From an uncultured Thermoguttaceae bacterium (GTDB lineage: Bacteria; Planctomycetota; Planctomycetia; Pirellulales; Thermoguttaceae): a stretch of 64,000 nucleotides of DNA. How positions within the stretch are numbered: position 1 is the stretch's first letter; every line of letters starts with the position of its first letter. Of the stretch, positions 1 through 9,102 are shown piece after piece. The DNA lies in the NCBI GenBank assembly GCA_938084835.1, contig CALKER010000004.1:62001-126000 (forward strand), read 5' to 3'. The position numbers and the translations under genes were made by a program. The notes under the pieces are model-generated. The model was not told where the DNA came from. It saw only the letters and a program-made list of their open reading frames with translations, and made no database searches.

Positions 1-711
1 TTGAAAGTCCCCCGTCCTGCCGCAAGGAACCGCTTGCTTTGGCAGAAAGTTTACTCGCAACCGCGCGGCCAGTTCCTGCAGCTTGACAGTCCCAGTTCTT
101 CGGCAAAGATTTCAGGCTCGGCAGGGCCGTGAGTCCAAACCACGCGACATTTCTATGGCGCGGCGAATTGCAGAAGCCCTAACATAATTGGTCCTCGTAG
201 CGAAACATATTTCCTTTCAGCGGGACGCACCTTCTTGATGTTTCACACTCCGGGCAAGCGAACGAGAGCAACCTTTCGGCCGAAACTGGCCGCATTGCTC
301 CAATTGTAGCGTCCCATCGGTTCCAGCCTCGCGCTAGCAGGCCACTTCGTTCAATAGCAGCCACCATCTGCAGGGAGAAAACTTCCCGGTAAACGATCTT
401 GAAAACAGGCCCCGACGATTGTCTTACTGCTACAAGCACCCTCTCGCCTCGTTGAAAATGTTCCGGGAATTCCCTCGCGGGGATAAAGATATTCGGAAAT
501 CACATGCGGAGAACATTTGCCCACATCTGGCGGCAAGGTGGTCCGATCATCTCCGAGCCTGCTGCTTTGATCCGCAATGTCGGGGAGTCTCCTCCGCGTG
601 CCTGATCCCCGGCCGGAGGTCGCCCAGCGGGCTTGCCTGTGGGCGATCGTTAAAAGAGGTGGTAGATCCACACACGGAAAAAAGCGGAAATACCAAGATC
701 ACCTGCAGGGC
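1..711. other. Window edge, no supported gene
   Basis: No confident gene. On the minus strand a frame is open from about position 500 down to 179. A GTG at 439 would give 86 residues containing a stretch like VLVAVRQSSGPVFKIVYREV, but it matches no family I recognise and has no clear ribosome binding site. It could be a decayed gene fragment or chance. The other short ORFs here overlap one another on both strands and look random. Confidence 0.4.
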
Positions 712-1449
712 CTAAGAGGAGACTTTTTTACGACCTACGAAGACATAATACGGTACCCGCCCAAAAGGTACCCATGGCACTCGTGCGCGACGTTCTAGCA
801 GAGATTCCGCCTGAAAGCGCCACATGAGGTAGGGCAAATGATCGGGTGAAAGGAATACGTTATCCGTGGCAAACCAGCAGGGCCAAAACCAACGGGTCCG
901 CCACGGGTGTCGGACAAGCCCGGGAGGCGGGTATTTCCGCGAGATGTAAAAATCCACCACTCCGATCTGGCCATCCGGCCGAAGGATCCTCCATGCATTT
1001 TCGATCGCCGCAAACCAATCCGGAATCATCGTGAGCGAATAGGAAAAGGTGACAACGTCGGCAGCTCCTTCTGGGGGACAGAAGGTGGTGGCGTCTCCAT
1101 GAACGAGCGTGACATTTGTCCACCCATGCCGTTTGACTCTTTGCTCAGCTACCTCCAAAAGCGACCGAGCCAAATCCACGACATAAATTCGGTGGAGCTT
1201 GCCGATGTCGCTCCCAAGGTATTCCAAATTGGCAGCTGTTCCCCCACCCATGTCGACCCACACACCTCCTGCGGGCCTCTCTAATTTACCCCATAATTCT
1301 TCCCGGCCCTTCAACAACCGACGGCGGAAAGCATCGTAGTCGCGAGCCTGCCCCCGATAAAAGCTGTCAAGCCGCTCGCCGTGATCCTTGCCACGGATCG
1401 GCTTAAAGACCATGTGATAGATGACCCGCAGATCTGTAAGTAAACCCAT
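712..1449 (-). CDS. btaB: BtaB-like SAM-dependent N-methyltransferase (betaine lipid synthesis)
   Basis: Predicted to transfer three methyl groups from S-adenosylmethionine to the diacylglyceryl-homoserine made by BtaA, giving the betaine lipid DGTS at the membrane. Seen: 245 residues, class I methyltransferase fold with motif I VWVDMGGGT (63-71), an acidic post-motif around YVVDLA (89-94), and the segment FSYSLTMIPDW (135-145), which is characteristic of BtaB. The family member from Rhodobacter is about 210 residues, so this one is slightly longer at both ends. The ATG at 1449 follows a short GGAAG. It lies 249 nt downstream of btaA on the same strand, so co-transcription is likely but not certain. 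Without btaA next door, ubiquinone/menaquinone-type methyltransferases would be the main alternative. Known: BtaA and BtaB suffice for DGTS synthesis. Inferred: same role here. Confidence 0.87.
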   Translation of the reverse strand: MGLLTDLRVIYHMVFKPIRGKDHGERLDSFYRGQARDYDAFRRRLLKGREELWGKLERPAGGVWVDMGGGTAANLEYLGSDIGKLHRIYVVDLARSLLEVAEQRVKRHGWTNVTLVHGDATTFCPPEGAADVVTFSYSLTMIPDWFAAIENAWRILRPDGQIGVVDFYISRKYPPPGLVRHPWRTRWFWPCWFATDNVFLSPDHLPYLMWRFQAESLLERRARVPWVPFGRVPYYVFVGRKKVSS

Positions 1450-1698
1450 GGCTTCCGCGACGAAAATCAGTTGACATGCGGTTCACAACAGGCCGGCAAG
1501 TTTCCGGCAGGAGCTCAGATGTAGCTCGTACCCCGCCTGAGCTATCGGTGTGGACGCAACCTGCTTGCTGTGCCAGCCCTTCCCAATGGCCAGCCATCGC
1601 ACAAGGTTAACCCGCACCCTCTGATACATGGCCGATTCGCCCTCTTCGGCAACGCCGTTGAGAAACCCGGAACAGAGCTCTCCGATCCCCCATGCTAG

Positions 1699-2895
1699 CT
1701 ACTTCAGCAGATCGGCAATGTAAAAGCTGGCATAGGTGTGAACACGACACCGTTTGTGAAGTTCTGCGGCCCACTCCCGATGATAATGCAGAAGTTCGCC
1801 TACTTTTACCTTGCGACCGTCAAGTTCCACCTGAGCACGGTCCACAAAATCGGTGCGTAGGGCGCCGCTACGCCAAATAAGTCGTGCCCTCGGCACCGCC
1901 CGGCGCACGATCCATTGCCACTCGCTTTCCAGCAAGGGGAAGTGCTTGTCCCAAAGCCAATCCATGTGATCCAAAAGGACAAACCGGCTGATTGCCACCT
2001 CATTTTTTTTCAGGAATCCCTCCACCGTGTCGGTATAGATGGAGATGCGGTCCACCAACCCAGCTTTTAAGGCATGAAAGTTTTCCACCTTCAGGTATTC
2101 GGGGCAGCAGCTTGGGGTGTAACGCCCGGTCATATACACCCGCCAAAAATAATTGTCCGCAAGGGGTAACTCCCCAAAGACGCTATCCAGGCATCGTTCG
2201 ATATACTCGACAATTCCCCCGGGATAGATCTCCTCCACTTGTTCGCGCTGGGAGCGAGGCACTCCCAAAAGGGCCAAAATTGTATCGCGGCGCATTAGGG
2301 TCCGGACTGTCCGAGTCCATGCCCGGGGACGAAGGTGCCGATAGTAGATCTCCCGTTGTTCTTCCAAAGTTCTTGCCTCAAGCACGGCATTAATCCACGG
2401 ACGAATGCGAAGTACCCGATCCACGTAGGCATTCATCATCCGGGCAAAGGTGCCGGAAGTACCGCGAAAATAGAATGTCAATTTGGGATGGGAAAAGAAA
2501 TCGATATGACGGTCCCACCATTTCCGCGCCCAAGGGGAAAGCTCGCCGCGCAATTTCTCCCGATAGATTTTGCCAATTCCAGGCAATCGGCCATTGCCGA
2601 ACATCTGATAAAATGTGTCATAGTCCAGTTGACGAATGCCTGCTATCTTTAACTCAAGCAGGGCATTTTGACGCGGATTCATATCCACCGCATAGATATG
2701 CCGAGGCGCGGTCAACGCGTAATCCAGAGTATTGCACCCAGCCGAGGTGATGACCAACACCGTATCTTCCGGTCCCAGCTGCAGAGCCACCCGGTCCAAA
2801 CGCGGATCCTCCCAGCACGTGTTGTACACCAGGTTATTGCGGTGGACGAGATTAAAGACGCGCCCGCTGACCCATTCGATCACGGCTGTCGACAT
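1699..2895 (-). CDS. btaA: BtaA: S-adenosylmethionine:diacylglycerol 3-amino-3-carboxypropyltransferase (DUF3419)
   Basis: Catalyses the first step of betaine lipid synthesis, moving the 3-amino-3-carboxypropyl group of S-adenosylmethionine to diacylglycerol. Seen: 398 residues (family about 400-420), the motif NTCWEDP (25-31), the nucleotide-binding segment VITSAGCN (48-55), [13 protein letters not shown] (71-83), and near residue 310 the motif LLDHMDWL; all are signatures of the DUF3419/BtaA family. No membrane segment is predicted, consistent with a peripheral membrane enzyme. Start: ATG at 2895 with AAGGGA about 8 nt upstream. It is first of a minus-strand pair with btaB. In other bacteria this pair is induced by phosphate starvation; I could not identify a Pho box in the 877-base spacer upstream. 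Confidence 0.93.
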   Translation of the reverse strand: MSTAVIEWVSGRVFNLVHRNNLVYNTCWEDPRLDRVALQLGPEDTVLVITSAGCNTLDYALTAPRHIYAVDMNPRQNALLELKIAGIRQLDYDTFYQMFGNGRLPGIGKIYREKLRGELSPWARKWWDRHIDFFSHPKLTFYFRGTSGTFARMMNAYVDRVLRIRPWINAVLEARTLEEQREIYYRHLRPRAWTRTVRTLMRRDTILALLGVPRSQREQVEEIYPGGIVEYIERCLDSVFGELPLADNYFWRVYMTGRYTPSCCPEYLKVENFHALKAGLVDRISIYTDTVEGFLKKNEVAISRFVLLDHMDWLWDKHFPLLESEWQWIVRRAVPRARLIWRSGALRTDFVDRAQVELDGRKVKVGELLHYHREWAAELHKRCRVHTYASFYIADLLK

Positions 2896-3772
2896 TGATT
2901 TTCCCTTTCAATGAACAACGACCCGCCCATCTACTTTACCGGTTAACACGATTCCCCCATTTTTAACTAGCTTACCCCCTTGCCTATAAACTAGATGCGT
3001 CGACAAAGGGCTTCGTCCATGGACAAGTTGTTCTTGAGCAATCTTTCCCTGCGGGCGGGAGCTTACCGGATTCCAAAAATCCGCCCGGTCACACGAAGAT
3101 TCGATCCGATCGCTTAGGGGCAGCACATCATCCCCAGTTTGCTTGTCCGGTATTCTCCGCCGATCCGGTCGCGCTAAACGACCACCTTACCTACTGGCAG
3201 AGGGACCTTGCCCAGAAAACCACCTTTTCCTTCTTCAGAGATCCTTTGCGGCGATCAAAGGAACTCTCCGCAACCAGTCCCATAAGGCCCGCCATGCCGG
3301 CCACGCCCTGTGAAGCTCCCCATCGAAAATTGGCTTCCGAAGCAGCATGCCACTATAAGACGAGCTACTTGCCGATACAACCCCTGGGTAAGCCAAGTAT
3401 CGGCCTCATTCTTTTTCTCTATACACTTGCGATAACGGGCCACCATCCGCCTGGAGCCAACACCTCTGGAACCCTCTACATCATTTTCGGCGGTAGCAAA
3501 TCCCGCCTATCCCAGGATATCCCCGAGTGGTTAAACCTAAAGCATTGTTGGAAGTTTTCTAGGAATTAAGATATTGGAACCAATCCGAAGGTAAAGTGAT
3601 TCTCCCGAGCCCTTGGCCAGGGTTCTGGTGGGAGATCGCCACACTTTGTACAAATCAACCCTTTAGTGCTTGCCGGATGGAGACTGCCGGATCCGGGTAC
3701 GTATCGTGGAACTGGAAAATCCACTGTAGGTAAATTTTGAGGTCGAACAGTTACCTCGTTGGAGAAATCATC
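2896..3772. other. Spacer between divergent btaA and symporter genes
   Basis: An 877-base region separating the divergent btaA and symporter genes. It should hold both promoters, but I could not place convincing -35/-10 boxes, a Pho box or a riboswitch. The short ORFs on both strands (for example 3246-3569) show no family resemblance. Confidence 0.5.
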
Positions 3773-5683
3773 ATGCTGGACGGTCTGGCAGACTGGTTTG
3801 GACGAATTGGTGGCCTTGCTAAGCTTAGCCTCCTCGATTGGGCCATTCTCTTCGGCTATTTTCTGATTACCCTTACCATCGGAGTGGCCGTCACCCGACG
3901 GGCTAGTCAGAGCACGGCCGAGTACTTCCTCTCCGGCCGCCGGATGCCCTGGTGGCTTCTTGGCTTTTCCATGGTAGCCACCACTTTCTCCTCAGATACG
4001 CCCAATCTAGTCACCGACATCACGCGACAACAAGGGGTGGGAGGAAATTGGCAGTGGTGGGCCCTTTTACTGACTGGGATGCTTACGGTGTTCATTTACG
4101 CCCGACTGTGGCGACGCTCCGGTGTGATGACTGACATAGAGTTTTACGAATTGCGTTACAGCGGCGCTACCGCTGCTTTTCTGCGGGGATTTCGGGCGCT
4201 TTACCTTGGGGTGTTTTTCAATGTGCTGGTGATGGCTAGCGTCACCTTGGCCGCCATCAAGATTGGCGGAGTGATGCTGGGATTGACACCTATTGAGACC
4301 ATCTTCCTTGCATGCGTGGTGACACTTATCTATTCGGCGCTCGGGGGCCTCACGGGCGTTGTGTTCACCGATTTTCTCCTTTTCCTGTTTGCCATGGTGG
4401 GAGCGATTGTGGCGGCCGTGGTGGCTGTACAGCACCCCTCAGTGGGAGGTCTTGCGGGTTTATGGACCCATGAAGCGGTTCGGCAAAAGATGGCTTTTTG
4501 CCCGTCCCCCACCAGTACCGACCTTTTCATTTCCGTATTTTTGATCCCGCTTACCATCCAATGGTGGAGCGTATGGTACCCGGGTTCGGAGCCTGGCGGG
4601 GGTGGATACGTCGCCCAACGAATGCTTGCCGCCAAAAACGAGACCCACGCGACGGCAGCAACCTTGTTTTTCAACATCGCCCACTACGCGATTCGTCCCT
4701 GGCCGTGGATCCTCGTTGCTTTGTGTTCCCTTGTCGTCTTCCCGGATCTGGACGCACTGGCTCAAGCTTTTCCCCATGTACCGCGGCGGGTGATCGGAAA
4801 TGACTTGGCTTATCCCGCCATGTTGACTTTCCTCCCGGCCGGCTGGATGGGGGTAGTTCTCGTCTCCCTCGTAGCCGCCTATATGTCTACCATTTCCACC
4901 CATCTTAATTGGGGTGCCTCCTATGTGGTCAACGACTTTTACAAACGCTTTCTTCGCCCGCAGGCCGGGGAGAGGGAATTGGTCAACGTTGGCCGGGTGA
5001 CCACGGTAATCCTTATGGTCCTTATGGCCATCTTCGCCCTGGTTTTGAGTAACGCACTGCAAGCGTTTCAAATTATGCTTCAGGTAGGTGCAGGAACAGG
5101 GCTTTTGTTTATCCTGCGATGGTTCTGGTGGCGCATCAATGCCCTCAGCGAGCTTACGGCGATGATCGTCTCTTTTGCCGTGGCGTGCTATTTCCAGTTT
5201 TTCGCCCCACCGTGGCTCATTTCCGGGATTCAAGGCGCCATTTGCGCTGGACTTCTCGCATGTGGCCAAATCCTGGGAATTTCTCTACAAGTGGAAATAG
5301 GAGCGACCGAAGCGGCCATCCGGATGGTCCTCGGGGTGGCAATCACCACCTTGAGCTGGATATCAGTGACGCTTCTGACCCGGCCGGCCGATATGCAAAC
5401 CCTTGTGGCCTTCTGCCGAAAAATTCGACCGGGTGGTCCTGGCTGGAAAAAAGTGTTGGCCTACGCCGCAGCCCAAGGCGAACCGGAGCTCGCCGCCGAG
5501 GCAAAGTGGGAAGTACCGGCCGGTATTTTGTGCATGATTCTCGGGTGCGTTGCGGTTTATGCCGCTTTGTTCTCCGTCGGTTCGCTCCTTTACGGTATGC
5601 CCCTTACGGGGACCATCCTGGCCGCCGTTGCCGTGGTGAGTTTGGTAGCAGTCTTGAGGATCTGGTTTAAAAAGCTCGCCTAA
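3773..5683 (+). CDS. Sodium:solute symporter family protein (SSS), first of two
   Basis: Inner-membrane transporter of the solute:sodium symporter superfamily; the substrate cannot be told from sequence. Seen: 636 residues, about 14 hydrophobic segments, an early glycine-rich segment with SGRRMPWW near residues 54-61 followed by MVATTFSSDTPNLVTDI, which matches the core TM1-TM2 region of SSS proteins. After the core the chain continues with a hydrophilic stretch and a further pair of membrane segments at the C-terminus (from about residue 570), typical of the longer sugar/unknown-solute branch. Start: ATG at 3773 preceded by GGAG about 10 nt away; an in-frame TTG at 3737 is less likely. A second SSS gene follows after 172 nt on the same strand, so they may share a transcript. 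Confidence 0.88.
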   Translation: MLDGLADWFGRIGGLAKLSLLDWAILFGYFLITLTIGVAVTRRASQSTAEYFLSGRRMPWWLLGFSMVATTFSSDTPNLVTDITRQQGVGGNWQWWALLLTGMLTVFIYARLWRRSGVMTDIEFYELRYSGATAAFLRGFRALYLGVFFNVLVMASVTLAAIKIGGVMLGLTPIETIFLACVVTLIYSALGGLTGVVFTDFLLFLFAMVGAIVAAVVAVQHPSVGGLAGLWTHEAVRQKMAFCPSPTSTDLFISVFLIPLTIQWWSVWYPGSEPGGGGYVAQRMLAAKNETHATAATLFFNIAHYAIRPWPWILVALCSLVVFPDLDALAQAFPHVPRRVIGNDLAYPAMLTFLPAGWMGVVLVSLVAAYMSTISTHLNWGASYVVNDFYKRFLRPQAGERELVNVGRVTTVILMVLMAIFALVLSNALQAFQIMLQVGAGTGLLFILRWFWWRINALSELTAMIVSFAVACYFQFFAPPWLISGIQGAICAGLLACGQILGISLQVEIGATEAAIRMVLGVAITTLSWISVTLLTRPADMQTLVAFCRKIRPGGPGWKKVLAYAAAQGEPELAAEAKWEVPAGILCMILGCVAVYAALFSVGSLLYGMPLTGTILAAVAVVSLVAVLRIWFKKLA

Positions 5684-5855
5684 CCTTTATGAATAGACAC
5701 CCGTTGGGGAACAGGATTTTTTCCGGGAATCGGAGGGGTTTAAAACCTCGGAAACGCTACCCAACGAAAGAAGGCAAATCGGTATCGTCGTTGATCGCAT
5801 AAGCGCCGCCAGTACCTTCCACCGGCGCGAGTTATCACCAAGTTGAGCCTACCTT

Positions 5856-7535
5856 ATGGGAGTGACATCGCTTGATCTTCTCATAGTGGTCATTTATTTG
5901 GCCGGCTGTGTCTGGGTTGGCATTTGGGTGCGGCGGTACGTCCGCGGGGTGGAGGATTTCGCCCTGGCGCGACGGGAAATGGACATCTATTTGGGTGTGG
6001 CTTCCCTTGCAGCAACCGAGCTAGGAGTGGTCACGGTGATGTACACCGCCCAGCTGGGCTTTCAATACGGTTTCGCGGGGGCAACACCAGGCATCCTAAT
6101 GGCCTTGTGGATGTATTTTGTAGGCAGAACCGGTTTTATCATCCGCCCATTGCGTGCCGCCAGGGTCATGACCATCCCCGAACTGTTTGAGCGCCGGTTC
6201 GGAAAAACCGTAAGATGGTTAGCCGGCCTCGTGGTGGTCTTAGGCGGGGTGCTGAACATGGGGATTTTTCTTCGCCTGGGTGGCGAGTTTTTGGTGGGTG
6301 TCGCCGGCCTTCCACCAGCTCTCCTCGAATGGGTCATGACCGGGCTTCTAACGCTCGTGCTACTGTATACAACTCTAGGAGGAATGGTTTCCGTCCTCGT
6401 CACTGATTACCTGCAGTTCCTCGTGATGGGCGGAGGAATCGTCTTGACCAGCATCATCGTACTGTCCCACGTTGGGTGGGTGGAGCTGGCTAATACCCTT
6501 TCCGAAGCCCACCAGAAGGGTTTCGTCTTTATCGTGGAGCCCGCCCAAAAGCCTGCTCCCTCCCACAGCGAGGTGACAACCCCCCACCAGCCGGCGGTCG
6601 AATCTGCCGTTCCGCAACCGTTGTCCCAGGCAGTCTCCGCAGACAAAGATTTCCAGTCCCTGAAAGGGCCAGAGACTCCTCCCTCCCAGAAGCAGGTACC
6701 GGTGGGTTACCCCTTTCATCCTTTTGGTCGGGCAAGCCCAGGGATATTGTGGGTCCTCTGGCAGGCGATGGTAGCGCTTGCCGCCGTTACCGCGTGGCAG
6801 ACCACGGTGGCGCGAGTGCTTGCAGCCCGAGACGAGGATCGGGCCTGTGCTATTTATCGCCGCACGGCTTTCTATTTTGTGGGGCGGTTTGCCCTACCCG
6901 GCCTGTGGGGTGCCGCCGCCTGCGCTCACTTCTTCCACCTGGGAGGCTTGCCGCCAGGGGTAAACGACCTTACTGCCATGCCGGTTTATCTGAGTACCAT
7001 CGTGCCACTCGGAGCGCTGGGGCTCCTTCTTGCGGGAATGCTAGCTGCTGAGATGTCAACAGACAGCGGGTATTTGTTGACCTGGGCCACGGTCATCTAC
7101 AACGATCTGGTTATGCCGTGCTTGCGGCGGCCTTTAAGCCAAAAAGCCCGCCTCCTGCTGATTCGGGTCTTGGTGGTCGCCATCGGAATGTTCCTTATGT
7201 TTTGGGGATTGTGGTATCAACTTCCCGGCACCGCATGGGACTACCTGGCAGTGACAGGGACCATCTATCTGGCAAGCTTGTTTACGCTGTTGGTGGCGGC
7301 CCTTTACTTTCCGCAAGCCAACACCACTGGGGCAATCGCAGCGATCCTACTGGGGGCGGTCGGCCCTATTGGTTTTGTCGTCGTCAATGCGGTGACCCCA
7401 CCCCAATCGCCCTGGCGAATCCCCCCCGAGTTCGCTGGATTTTCCGCCTTTGCGTTAGCTGCCGGCGGGATGATTGGCGGATCGGCAGTGGGGCGTTTTG
7501 TGCAAATGCTCCAAAATCACAACTCCCAGCCGTAG
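5856..7535 (+). CDS. Sodium:solute symporter family protein (SSS), second, with a proline-rich loop
   Basis: Second inner-membrane SSS-family transporter, substrate unknown. Seen: 559 residues with about 13 hydrophobic segments, the family-type segment ASLAATELGVVTVMYT near residues 49-64, and a conserved loop RAARVMTIPELFERRFG near 100-116. Unlike its neighbour it carries a hydrophilic insert of about 70 residues rich in proline, glutamine and serine (roughly residues 225-295) between two membrane segments. Start: ATG at 5856; the ribosome binding site is weak. It is followed after 187 nt by a very small membrane protein on the same strand. Low sequence similarity to the first symporter makes a recent tandem duplication unlikely. 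Confidence 0.86.
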   Translation: MGVTSLDLLIVVIYLAGCVWVGIWVRRYVRGVEDFALARREMDIYLGVASLAATELGVVTVMYTAQLGFQYGFAGATPGILMALWMYFVGRTGFIIRPLRAARVMTIPELFERRFGKTVRWLAGLVVVLGGVLNMGIFLRLGGEFLVGVAGLPPALLEWVMTGLLTLVLLYTTLGGMVSVLVTDYLQFLVMGGGIVLTSIIVLSHVGWVELANTLSEAHQKGFVFIVEPAQKPAPSHSEVTTPHQPAVESAVPQPLSQAVSADKDFQSLKGPETPPSQKQVPVGYPFHPFGRASPGILWVLWQAMVALAAVTAWQTTVARVLAARDEDRACAIYRRTAFYFVGRFALPGLWGAAACAHFFHLGGLPPGVNDLTAMPVYLSTIVPLGALGLLLAGMLAAEMSTDSGYLLTWATVIYNDLVMPCLRRPLSQKARLLLIRVLVVAIGMFLMFWGLWYQLPGTAWDYLAVTGTIYLASLFTLLVAALYFPQANTTGAIAAILLGAVGPIGFVVVNAVTPPQSPWRIPPEFAGFSAFALAAGGMIGGSAVGRFVQMLQNHNSQP

Positions 7536-7722
7536 TCGGTTCCCATCGGAAGGAAGTGCGTCTTCGGCCTTAGAGGCCACTAGGCGGAAAGCAGCCTAGT
7601 ATGTGTAGTGTTAACTTGGCCATTTTTGCGAATTTCAACGGGCTTCAACACGAATCCCACACGCGGCGTAACGTGCTGCGTGTGAGAGTGAACTCTTTAC
7701 CCGACGAAAGGCACGGAACTGG

Positions 7723-7932
7723 ATGAAGGAATGGCTTTGGATTACCTTCTGGTTTGGAGTAATTTTCGGATCGCTCCTGTGGTACGGGCTTTTGGTCTTT
7801 TACGTGGGGTGGAAAGGTGGCCGAGAGATCTTCGAGCTTACGCGGCGAATGCACGAAGACCGGTCCTCCCCCGTCGCCCCACCGCGAGCTGAAAGCTCCC
7901 AGCAGCCCCGCCCCACGGAATCCACTAATTAG
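7723..7932 (+). CDS. Small single-helix membrane protein next to symporters
   Basis: A 69-residue protein with one strong hydrophobic helix (about residues 4-29, rich in W, F and Y) followed by a basic/acidic helix (GGREIFELTRRMHEDR) and a proline/serine-rich tail. No family can be named with certainty. Small membrane proteins next to SSS transporters are a recurring pattern (for example DUF3311 or YhdT-type partners), so an accessory role is plausible, but this one does not show their sequence motifs clearly. Start: ATG at 7723 after GGAACTGG. It is on the same strand as, and 187 nt downstream of, the second symporter. Confidence 0.6.
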   Translation: MKEWLWITFWFGVIFGSLLWYGLLVFYVGWKGGREIFELTRRMHEDRSSPVAPPRAESSQQPRPTESTN

Positions 7933-8155
7933 GCGGGAGAGTCTTCAAGCCGATGGTCTCAGGGGGCCTCAACTGCCAACTTACTCTGCCGTAAAAGCAC
8001 CTGCCGCACCCAGCGGCCGGCGGTCACCTGGCCCCGAGCTGCCCAAAAACCAAAGCGTTTCGTCGTTTCGGGGAGATTTTTAGATTGTTTAGCCTTGCGA
8101 AAAGGAGCGGACAAATCAGCACCAATCCCTCCCACTTAGCACCAGCTTGGCCCGA

Positions 8156-8683
8156 CTAGCCTGCGAGTTCCTCCGGATCCAAGGCGGCCACATATGGGAG
8201 GTTTCGGTACATATCGTTGAAATCAAGCCCGTAGCCCACAACGAAAACGTCTGGAATGTTGAAAGCCACCAAATCAGGCTGGAAGTCTACAGTGGCTCGC
8301 CCTTCCTTGCGTAGTAGCACGGCCGTGCGAACACTGATCGGCCCCAACTCGTCGAGCATGGGGATCAGTTCCGCAATGGTTTGACCGGTGTCAAAGATGT
8401 CGTCAACAAGCAGGACATGACGGCCGCGAACTGCTGCCGCCAATACCTCGAGGTCCACCGCGAGCGGTCCCGGCCGACGAACTTGTCCCCAATACCGTCG
8501 GGCCTGAACCAGCTCCACCCTCAGCGGAATTGAAATAAGCCGAATTAAGTCCGCAAGAAGCACGATACTGCCAATGAGAACCCCCACCATCGTGAGCGGT
8601 TTGCCGCGATAGTAGTCTTCGATCTTCCGCGCAAGTTCCTGCACTCCCGCACGAAGTTGTTCTTCGGTCAATAAGATTTTCAT
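8156..8683 (-). CDS. hpt: Hypoxanthine phosphoribosyltransferase
   Basis: Purine salvage enzyme that joins hypoxanthine or guanine to phosphoribosyl pyrophosphate, forming IMP or GMP in the cytoplasm. Seen: 175 residues (family about 175-185), PRPP-binding loop VLLVDDIFDTGQT (90-102) and the C-terminal signature VVGYGLDFNDMYRNLPYV. The flexible-loop region, usually DFMxVSSYG, is here ELVQARRYWG, a noticeable departure that keeps a Tyr-Trp-Gly. Start: ATG at 8683 with GGAAGGA about 9 nt upstream; an in-frame upstream extension to 8758 is not supported. It lies 419 nt downstream of the LptC-like gene on the same strand and is probably transcribed separately. Confidence 0.88.
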   Translation of the reverse strand: MKILLTEEQLRAGVQELARKIEDYYRGKPLTMVGVLIGSIVLLADLIRLISIPLRVELVQARRYWGQVRRPGPLAVDLEVLAAAVRGRHVLLVDDIFDTGQTIAELIPMLDELGPISVRTAVLLRKEGRATVDFQPDLVAFNIPDVFVVGYGLDFNDMYRNLPYVAALDPEELAG

Positions 8684-9102
8684 AAGGCCTGTCCTTCCGT
8701 GCCTACTGTCACCACCAGATATCCACCGAGGCCCATCCCCAAGGGCCAAGCCGAACACGAATCTTCTGGCCCCAATTCGGAGGAATTTCTGTCCCTTTCA
8801 ACGCATTCTCCTGGTCCCCCGACTCCCGCTTCTACCCCCCAAAGGCTAGGCACATCCAGCGGGAGTACGAGATCCTAATACACGGCTCCCGGTCTGCCCC
8901 CCGAGGTTATTCTTGCCCAAATTCCCTGAAAGGCTCCGTTGGCGGAGCGTTGTGCGGGGCGAATTGTCCAAAAAAATCTGCCCTTGGCAACACTTGTGGT
9001 GGTACAACTCCGCTCGGCGAAAACGCTTTGGGCCTTTTTCATGGCCCAATGAGAAGGTGCAAGGGCCCCATTATGAGCGGGGGCCTTCCCGCCCCGTAAT
9101 AT
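8684..9102. other. Spacer between lptC/A-like gene and hpt
   Basis: Holds two hairpin-forming stretches just downstream of the LptC/LptA-like gene: an imperfect one at about 9059-9085 and a perfect 7-bp one at 9028-9049 (listed separately). No ORF is supported. The hpt ribosome binding site sits at its left end. Confidence 0.45.
9022..9049 (-). terminator. Possible terminator after the LptC/LptA-like gene
   Basis: On the minus strand TTGGGCC (9049-9043) pairs perfectly with GGCCCAA (9034-9028) around an 8-base A-rich loop, followed by AAGCGTTTT. The T run is short, so efficiency is doubtful. It sits about 55 nt beyond the stop codon. Confidence 0.35.

Noticed and set aside
4460-5269. 269-codon minus-strand ORF inside the first symporter gene
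   Set aside because: Antisense shadow of a clear membrane-protein gene; its translation is rich in H, G, D and R without any domain.
5684-5855. Terminator between the two symporters
   Set aside because: A T run is present near 5718 but no stable stem precedes it, and the later GAGG/CCTC pairing is too imperfect.
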